From the NCBI GenBank assembly GCA_020050375.1, contig JAGVKR010000450.1, positions 1 to 10,713 on the forward strand: a DNA stretch of 10,713 nucleotides. The letters are read 5' to 3'. Shown here one piece after another: positions 6,111-10,713 of the stretch. Both the position numbers and the translations under genes were made by a program. A model generated the notes under the pieces. The model did no database searches, was not told where the DNA came from, and saw only the letters and a program-made list of their open reading frames with translations. The stretch is from Planctomycetales bacterium. Its GTDB lineage: Bacteria > Planctomycetota > Planctomycetia > Planctomycetales > Planctomycetaceae. Positions within the stretch are counted from its first letter, which is position 1, and each line of letters opens with the position of its first letter.

Positions 6111-6157
6111 CCAGTGGCTTGCGCCACTGGCTAAATCACGCCGTCGCTCCGCGACTG
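6111..6157 (+). repeat. REP-like element R3 (inverted half copy upstream of the transposase)
   Basis: 47 bp matching the reverse complement of the outer halves of R1 (5482-5528) and R2 (6278-6324). It includes the CCAGTGGC/GCCACTGG hairpin (loop TTGC on this strand) and the CGTCGC...GCGAC hairpin; the link between them differs. It lies 81 bp upstream of the transposase start. Positions 6158-6274 contain only a small GTGG/CCAC hairpin near 6202 and no gene. Confidence 0.85.
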
Positions 6158-6274
6158 AGTTGCGGAGGAAGCCGGAGGGCAGGATTTGTCCACGCATAGT
6201 GGTCTCACCACGGAAACAATGCAGATGGCATCGAAATGGATCATGCGAGATCTCTTGGGATTTGAAACGAACGA

Positions 6275-6382
6275 GCGCAGTCGCGGAGCGACGACGTACT
6301 GTAGCCAGTGGCGCAAGCCACTGGAAAACGGCCACGAGAATGCGGAGCCCCGGCAGGGGCGACGTAGAGCCCTCAATCCCAC
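6275..6382 (-). repeat. REP-like element R2 (solo copy of the transposase 3' end)
   Basis: 108 bp, with the same three hairpins as R1 and the same inner end. On the minus strand the stop codon of the beta-propeller gene (6383-6385) is followed at once by GTGGGATTGA, the end of the shared block. It looks like a non-autonomous unit that the transposase could move in trans. It may also serve as a 3' hairpin for the beta-propeller transcript. Confidence 0.88.
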
Positions 6383-8056
6383 CTACGCAAACCCGAACGA
6401 ATACAGCGATCCGTTATTGAGCTCGAAGCGCAGACGGACCGGACGTCCGGCGAGCGCTTTCAGATCAGGATCGTTCTTCCACCGCACCGGGCGGGAAATG
6501 CCGTCTCCCGTCACCGGAACGGAATCGGCCAGTGAAAATCCGGGGAGCGGCTGGCCCGCTTCGTCCTGCAGCTCGGCCCGCAGCGCTCCCCGCGCCGCGT
6601 CCAGATTGACCGACAGTTTCGCCCCCTCGAAGCGGATCGGCTTTGTCCGCAGCTCGCCATTTTGGTCGCGAGCGTCGAGGCTCACGTGGCCGTCGACGCG
6701 CAGCGTCGCCCAGGCGGTGCTGCTGTTGCGTATGCGGTTGTTGTAGAACGGCCGGCCATCTTTGAAGAAGGCGAGATGGTCGCCGTTCCAGCAGGCGTAA
6801 TAAAACCGCAATTCATCCCCCACGCGCACCGGGCACGAGAGGCACGGGAGGCGATCGTAGCCATTGTCATCGGGATGGTGGGGCATCCACACGTCGCGAT
6901 CGCAGACCCGCTGCCACGACTTGCCGGCGTCGCGGCTGATCACCAGCCGCACTTCCGTCGTCCCTTTCCGCCACACGTTCTTGATCGTCGGCATTTCGTA
7001 CTGCGGATCGGAGCGATCGGAATGGAAGATCCAGAGCTGCCCGAGCCAGGCCCCGGTCCGTCGGCCGCCGACCCGATCTCCCCACAGATCCATATATTCC
7101 ACCCAGTCGTCGGGCTTTCGTGGTTCGTCGGCGGCGACCGGAAGAACGGCCTGCGGGCCGCTCCAGGTGACGAGATCGGGGGAAGAATAGCGGGCGACAT
7201 CGCGGCCGTTCCGTTTGAGCCAGTTCCCGATCACGTCCTGAGACGTCATGAACCACTCTTTCGCGTCGTGGTCGTAGCCGCAGAGCGTCGGAAATCCCTC
7301 GCCGCGCGGCGAAAGGCGGGCGTCAGCAATCGGGGTCAGTTTCTCCTTCCAACGCGGATCGGTCACATCGGGCCAGTCGCTCGCGTAATACATCCGCGAG
7401 TCGATCGGCTTCGCAAACGGATCGGAGCCGCTGTACGCCTCGACGACCCGCAGCAGAAACCGCTTGTCCGGATCGGAAATATTCCCGTGGGCGTGTAAAT
7501 CGCGGGCGAAGGCGATCGGATATCCAAAATTGTTGTGCTTCGAGACCCCGTCAGGTTTTTCAAACGGGAAGGCCTCGATCGGCAGCAACCGCGTCGGCCC
7601 CTCGAACCGTCCCAGATCAGGTTTCGTCCAATGGATCCCGTCGTCGCTTGTCGCATAACCGACCGTCTCGTGAAACCAGTGCGCCCGGTCGATGCCAATA
7701 TTCGGAAGTTTCTGCAGCTCTTCGTCCCACCAGTAGTAGCGGTACGTCATGTGGAACTTGCCCGCGTTGTCGCGGCAGACGATCTTCCCGACGTACACGC
7801 CGCCGCGCTCGAAGTCCCGCCCATCGGCTTCCTTGATCAGCCCCTGTTTTTTGGGCTGGTGGAGCGTGCGGGTGAGGCCGTCTTTGCTCTGCACGACCAG
7901 ATCGTCGATCAGAAGTTGAGTCTCGCGGCCGATCTCGACGGAATCGTTCACTGCGGCCAAAGAGATCCGCGGCCGGCCCGCCAATCCCGCCGCAGCCGTT
8001 GCAGCGGTAGCGATCGCCGACGACTGAGAGAGGAACTCACGACGATTGATCTGCAT
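6383..8056 (-). CDS. Tat-exported beta-propeller protein, glycosidase/sialidase-like, function unknown
   Basis: Encodes 557 aa from ATG 8056, supported by GAGG 7 nt upstream and by the Tat signal INRREFLSQSSAIATAATAAAG (residues 3-24) at the N-terminus. The body shows repeated propeller-type strands: TVGYATSDDGIHWTKPDLG (131-149), RMYYASDWPDVTD, ARYSSPDLVTWSGP (288-301), GQLWIFHSDRSD and VRLVISRDAGKSWQRV (369-384). The S-x-D-x-G-x-x-W type turns are like the Asp-boxes of sialidases and related GH32/GH43/GH130-fold proteins. The opening motif ETQLLIDDLVVQSKDGLTRTLHQPKK resembles a large family of planctomycete secreted proteins I recognise but cannot name. The final 150 residues form a beta-rich domain that may bind carbohydrate. 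Catalytic residues cannot be assigned from this alone. It is separated from the epimerase gene by the transposase. Confidence 0.8.
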   Translation of the reverse strand: MQINRREFLSQSSAIATAATAAAGLAGRPRISLAAVNDSVEIGRETQLLIDDLVVQSKDGLTRTLHQPKKQGLIKEADGRDFERGGVYVGKIVCRDNAGKFHMTYRYYWWDEELQKLPNIGIDRAHWFHETVGYATSDDGIHWTKPDLGRFEGPTRLLPIEAFPFEKPDGVSKHNNFGYPIAFARDLHAHGNISDPDKRFLLRVVEAYSGSDPFAKPIDSRMYYASDWPDVTDPRWKEKLTPIADARLSPRGEGFPTLCGYDHDAKEWFMTSQDVIGNWLKRNGRDVARYSSPDLVTWSGPQAVLPVAADEPRKPDDWVEYMDLWGDRVGGRRTGAWLGQLWIFHSDRSDPQYEMPTIKNVWRKGTTEVRLVISRDAGKSWQRVCDRDVWMPHHPDDNGYDRLPCLSCPVRVGDELRFYYACWNGDHLAFFKDGRPFYNNRIRNSSTAWATLRVDGHVSLDARDQNGELRTKPIRFEGAKLSVNLDAARGALRAELQDEAGQPLPGFSLADSVPVTGDGISRPVRWKNDPDLKALAGRPVRLRFELNNGSLYSFGFA

Positions 8057-8467
8057 GCGAAAACCTCGTGGCAAGTTGAGGATGAATGGGCCGGTCCGTA
8101 AGGAAGGTTCAGTCAACGAACCACGTGACAGCCGATCCAGTCACGTCGGCGCTCGCGATACTCGAACTGCTGCTCGTTCCCGGCACGCTAACGCGCCAAC
8201 AACCGTGAATCAAGCACCCTCCCCGGCGAGCGGGGCGGCGTCAGCCCCCTGAAGCGCGCCGAGGGATCAAACAAACCACCTTGACTGCAACTCGTCGTGC
8301 GACTTCAATTCTATTGTATAGCTGCATCTGCTTCTTGCCGAATAATGCCGCGTTCAACGTCCAGGCCGGCCCTTCGTTCCTTCATTGAGATTCCTTTCTC
8401 GAACTCTCCGGAAACGTCTGTTATCATCGAAACAGCTCCTTCCCCTGTAAATCTTGTTGAGCGCACG
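8057..8467. other. Divergent intergenic region
   Basis: This 411-bp gap between the beta-propeller gene and the toxin-antitoxin pair should hold both promoters. Visible items are an inverted repeat ACGTGAC/GTCACGT (8123-8129 and 8140-8146), a GC-rich stretch at 8221-8251 that resembles a REP-like fragment, and TTGACT at 8281-8286 as a weak -35 without a good -10 partner. Frames open through here have no protein-like character. Confidence 0.5.
8418..8435 (+). promoter_or_regulatory. Possible promoter/operator of the toxin-antitoxin pair
   Basis: TATCAT (8422-8427) resembles a -10 box about 40 nt upstream of the antitoxin start. It is embedded in the small inverted repeat CTGTT-N8-AACAG. RHH antitoxins commonly bind such short palindromes to autoregulate. 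The -35 is not recognisable, so this remains tentative. Confidence 0.25.
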
Positions 8468-8737
8468 ATGACGATCACCATCACACTGCCGCCGGAAACC
8501 GAAGAGCGCCTCCTGGCTCAGGCCGAAGCGACGGGCAAGAATATCAGTACGCTCGTTGTCGAGGCGGTCGAGGCCCGGCTTTCCGTGTCGCAGCTCAGCC
8601 TGCGCGAGATCCTCGCTCCGGCGCATGCCGATTTCCAGCGGAGTGGAATGACCGAAGCGGGTCTCGATACGCTGCTCAAGAAGTCGCGTGATGAGGCCCG
8701 AGCGGAACGGAGGTCGGCACCGGGCTCGCCGGCATGA
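8468..8737 (+). CDS. RHH-like antitoxin of a type II toxin-antitoxin pair
   Basis: Encodes 89 aa. Residues 2-40 (TITITLPPETEERL, AEATGKNISTLVVEAVEARL) match a ribbon-helix-helix layout: a short beta strand for DNA contact, then two helices joined by a GKN-type turn. The remaining C-terminal half is charged (LREILAPAHADFQRSGMTEAGL, then KKSRDEARAERR) and would wrap the toxin. The family usually both represses its own promoter and neutralises a PIN toxin. ATG 8468 is chosen because the RHH strand starts there; the frame stays open upstream to 8297 without protein-like sequence. No strong Shine-Dalgarno site is visible. The stop overlaps the toxin start as ATGA (8734-8737), the classic coupled arrangement. 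The antitoxin is intact although its toxin is broken. Confidence 0.8.
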   Translation: MTITITLPPETEERLLAQAEATGKNISTLVVEAVEARLSVSQLSLREILAPAHADFQRSGMTEAGLDTLLKKSRDEARAERRSAPGSPA

Positions 8738-9195
8738 TCACCACCGTCTTCGATTGCATGATCTTCCTGCAAGCGGCGACGAACGTTCGCGGTCCGGGAT
8801 TCGCTTGTGTATCGCTTGCCGAAGCGAATGTCGTGACCCTTTACGTCACGCCGGTGATTCTTGCGGAAGTTCGCGATGTGCTCGCACGACCGAAGATCTA
8901 GGCGAAGTTTCCGCATCTCACGCCCGACCGGATTGATACGTTTTTGCAGAAGATCGTGGCCATTGCCACGGTTGTTCCTGACGGTCCCGACGCTGGCATC
9001 GCGATCCGCGATCCGGACGATCTGCCGTACCTCAATCTCGCAGTTGTCGCCAACGTCGATTACCTTGTGAGCCGGGACAAAGACCTGCTCGCGCTCATGG
9101 GCGATCCGGCGTTTATTGCGAAGTATCCGCAGTTGCGAATCGTCGAGCCCGCGATTTTTCTGGCTGCCGTGCGCGGGTCAATACGAAAGCATTGA
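8734..9195 (+). pseudogene. PIN-domain toxin interrupted by an amber stop
   Basis: The frame starting at ATG 8734 runs to TGA 9193-9195 (153 codons plus stop), with a single in-frame TAG at 8899-8901 (codon 56). Both sides match the putative toxin-antitoxin PIN family: MITTVFDCMIFLQAATN with D7, VTPVILAEVRDVLARPKI with E44, then after the stop AKFPHLTPDRID, RDPDDLPYLNLA and DYLVSRDKDLL with further acidic residues. PIN toxins are Mg-dependent ribonucleases. The first fragment has only 55 residues and lacks half of the active site, so the product should be dead unless the stop is suppressed or is a sequencing error. No frameshift is needed to join the halves, and the ATG 8944 inside the second half gives no complete domain. 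The ATGA overlap with the antitoxin fixes the start. Confidence 0.85.
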
Positions 9196-9270
9196 CCGGC
9201 GCGCCCCGGTCACGCGATCGAGTTTCCGCGCGTGCGAAGCGCCGGTTGCTTGTCGGCGTCACGAGACATT

Positions 9271-9310
9271 CGCCCCCCATCCCGGGCGCTTCCCCCCCTC
9301 GCGGGGGGAC
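9271..9310 (-). repeat. GC palindrome family, copy 4 (degenerate, reverse orientation)
   Basis: Shares the C-rich flank and the C-run/G-run hairpin, here only 7 bp (9291-9297 with 9303-9309) with a 5-nt loop. Lies 75 bp after the toxin pseudogene and could be a 3' hairpin for that operon. Confidence 0.7.
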
Positions 9311-10149
9311 AAAGAAAGGTCGGGCACGAGCGATCCGCATCGACTGGAGTTCACGCAACGTGCGCCGGCGTTACTCCGCACGTCGAACTCCCCACTCCGA
9401 ACTTTTTTCGCATCCTTTCCAGATCGGCGCACCTCCGTCCGGTCGGCACTTCGGCGTTCGGGTAAAATGGAGGCAATAGCCGAAAGCGGAGAGCGGAAAG
9501 CAGGTGACGACGGAATGCGGCGGTCGGAACTTGGAATTGGCCGGCAGCAGGTCAATCCGTGGCCGCGCACACTGCCGGCCGGCGAAGCTTGTTTACTCCA
9601 TCGGAACCCCTATGGCCCTTCTTGACCCTGCGCCAAATCAGCAGTTCGCCGGCTCGCGTGGCAGCGCTCCGTCTGCACGGCCGAGCGACGTTTCCGCGCC
9701 GCAAGTGGAGGGGACTTCGCGAAAATCTGCGCGCGACAAAAATATCGCGCCAGTAGATATTCGAGCAGATTCGCGCGGCGAACGCACCGAAACCCCTGTG
9801 GCGCCTGCGCTTCCACCAGAAAAATTCGGTTCGAAGACGTTGCCGCTGCGGAGGCCCGTGCATTGACGCGGCGAATTCAACGGAAGCGATTGGGCGACAA
9901 GCCTCTGCGTCGTTAGGTTCCTCATGTTCCTCGATGACGCCCGTCGGGATCCGTCGGGACCAATTGGGAGGAGTTACGACGATTTCCGAAAGTGTTTTGA
10001 GCGCGCCTTTGTCCCCGGCGACGAACGGACTATGCCCGGCACGTTTCGACGCCGCGACGAGCGAAGTCGGCGCCCGTGTCATCGTGGGAAAGCGACAAAC
10101 AACCTGGCGCGGCCGCGCAATGCTCAGCCGCAACCGAGACACGACTCAA

Positions 10150-10254
10150 GACCACGGAATACACCGAACACACGGAAAAGGAGGGCGGACGACCGAGCAG
10201 ATCACTCCGTCATCGTCTCGGATTTCTTCCGTGTCTTCGGTGTATTCTGTGGTC
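10150..10254. repeat. Long inverted repeat with 28-bp arms
   Basis: Arms 10150-10177 and 10227-10254 are complementary at 26 of 28 positions around a 49-nt loop. The arms are AC-rich, around ACGGAATACACCGAA, and translate in one frame as TTEYTEHTEKE, a signature I recall from dispersed repeats in planctomycete and similar genomes. Confidence 0.85.
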
Positions 10255-10450
10255 AGTCCCCTGTGTCGATTGAAATCTTCGCGCCGCGCGCAGATTCGAA
10301 ATGTTGGTTACACCTGGTTTGTAATCCGAGGCGAAGTCGCCAAAGCGGAGGAGGGCCATCGGATTCGACCAGCGGTGGCCCCAAGACCGTGAACGGCGCG
10401 CGTCGGCGTTTCATTCAACGCGTTCACTCGCGCCAATGAATACGAAAATC

Positions 10451-10494
10451 ACCCTCACCCCCAGCCCCTCTCCCATCGAGGGAGAGGGGAGAAG
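10451..10494 (-). repeat. GC palindrome family, copy 5 (reverse orientation)
   Basis: CCCTCACCCCCAG flank followed by a perfect 10-bp stem (10465-10474 with 10480-10489) and a 5-nt loop. It has the same architecture as copies 1-3 but different stem bases (CCCCTCTCCC). It lies downstream of the minus-strand gene at the right edge and may sit at its 3' end. Confidence 0.75.
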
Positions 10495-10581
10495 CAGGCT
10501 TGCTGCCAGGGAGGTAACGGAGATCAGCGCGAAGAGCGCTTCCCGTTTCGCCGTCGAGCTTACTCGTCGCGCGTCGCCGAA

Positions 10582-10713
10582 CTACTTCGGCGGCGCGGGC
10601 GGTATCGGTGGCGGAGTGGCACCGAAGCGCCCGGCAAACTGCGGAATCTGCCCGGCGGCGGTCCAGGCCGGAAGACCCGCATTCCACAGCAGTGTCGGGC
10701 CGGCGATCTGGCC
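10582..10713 (-). CDS. C-terminal fragment of an unidentified protein (5' end outside window)
   Basis: A minus-strand frame is open from the window edge to TAG at 10584-10582, giving the last 43 residues. They read GQIAGPTLLWNAGLPAW, then QIPQFAGRFGATPPPIPPAPPK, with a proline-rich tail. Codons are strongly GC3-biased like the other genes here, which supports real coding, but no family is recognised. A different minus-strand frame (10424-10687) overlaps and runs through the palindrome repeat, which makes it less likely. Confidence 0.45.
   Translation of the reverse strand, partial: GQIAGPTLLWNAGLPAWTAAGQIPQFAGRFGATPPPIPPAPPK

Larger units (their letters stand above)
5479..6157 (-). mobile_element. 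IS200/IS605-like element with REP-like ends
   Basis: One Y1 transposase gene (5578-6030, minus strand) is bounded downstream by a complex REP-like end (5479-5587) and upstream by an inverted 47-bp version of its outer half (6111-6157). Both ends carry a hairpin with an 8-bp stem and a 4-nt loop plus a second GTCGC/GCGAC hairpin. This is the REP / inverse-REP layout known for REP-associated tyrosine transposases (RAYTs) and IS200-type elements, which use subterminal hairpins rather than terminal inverted repeats. Exact ends are uncertain because such elements make no target duplication. Confidence 0.7.
9196..10581. other. 1.4-kb region without a convincing gene
   Basis: Many overlapping open frames cross this GC-rich stretch on both strands, but none shows a recognisable motif. 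The best candidates, a plus-strand frame from ATG 9612 to 9866 (84 aa, proline/serine-rich) and a minus-strand frame 9552-10142, look like chance or degenerate sequence. Visible structure is limited to a degenerate GC palindrome (9271-9310), short purine-rich direct repeats near 9479-9501, a long inverted repeat (10150-10254) and a further palindrome (10451-10494). Confidence 0.55.

Noticed and set aside
6662..7498. 278-aa plus-strand frame opposite the beta-propeller gene
   Set aside because: It is a shadow of the minus-strand gene, which has a Tat signal, propeller motifs and a ribosome binding site.
8221..8251. Further REP-like palindrome in the intergenic region
   Set aside because: It resembles a GC-rich repeat fragment, but no second copy is visible in the window to confirm it.
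8297..8467. 57-residue upstream extension of the antitoxin
   Set aside because: The RHH strand normally begins at the N-terminus, and the extension is not protein-like.
9504..9866. Plus-strand frame of 84-120 aa with plausible codon use
   Set aside because: The product is low-complexity Pro/Ser/Arg-rich with no motif, no convincing ribosome binding site and competing frames on the other strand.
9552..10142. 196-aa minus-strand frame
   Set aside because: Composition looks like antisense of GC-rich DNA, with Arg clusters and no domain. I considered a degenerate repeat protein but could not support it.

Overview
The window looks like chromosomal DNA from a GC-rich planctomycete (Planctomycetota). 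This is inferred from protein style: a pair of coiled-coil proteins of the kind found near planctomycete MoxR/VWA clusters, a secreted Kelch-type sialic-acid epimerase homologue, a Tat-exported beta-propeller protein, and very many short intergenic repeats. No rRNA gene, tRNA gene or CRISPR array was recognised.

Layout. Positions 1-1732 hold the 3' end of a long coiled-coil protein, overlapped by 8 bp by a second exported or membrane-anchored coiled-coil protein. Positions 1791-2696 encode an RsuA/RluB-family pseudouridine synthase. Positions 3051-4154 encode a PyrK-like dihydroorotate dehydrogenase electron-transfer subunit. A convergent 14-mer repeat cluster (4184-4302) separates it from a minus-strand block. 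That block comprises a cyclically permuted mutarotase / N-acetylneuraminate epimerase homologue (4312-5439), an IS200/IS605-like Y1 transposase with REP-like ends (5479-6157), a solo copy of the same end (6275-6382), and a Tat-secreted beta-propeller protein (6383-8056). A type II toxin-antitoxin pair follows on the plus strand: an RHH-like antitoxin (8468-8737) and a PIN toxin (8734-9195) broken by an in-frame amber codon. From 9196 to 10581 no convincing gene was found, only repeats. A minus-strand C-terminus enters at the right edge.

The most interesting feature is the repeat load and where the repeats sit. At least five families are present. (1) A GC palindrome occurs in five copies, four with a 10-bp stem and 5-nt loop and all four also with a G-quadruplex-type pattern; one copy lies inside the N-terminal coding sequence of the second gene. 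(2) A purine/pyrimidine hairpin occurs twice, both times inside pyrK, in the same orientation and reading phase, so it encodes nearly the same peptide at two loops of a housekeeping enzyme. (3) A 14-mer tandem/inverted cluster lies between convergent genes. (4) REP-like elements are associated with the transposase. (5) A 28-bp-arm inverted repeat lies near the right end. The protein-coding insertions resemble the Rickettsia palindromic element phenomenon and are the best lead here.

Functionally the genes do not form one pathway. The coiled-coil pair probably belongs to an operon extending to the left. The pseudouridine synthase and PyrK are housekeeping functions. The epimerase and beta-propeller proteins are exported and may act on environmental glycans; that link is inference only.
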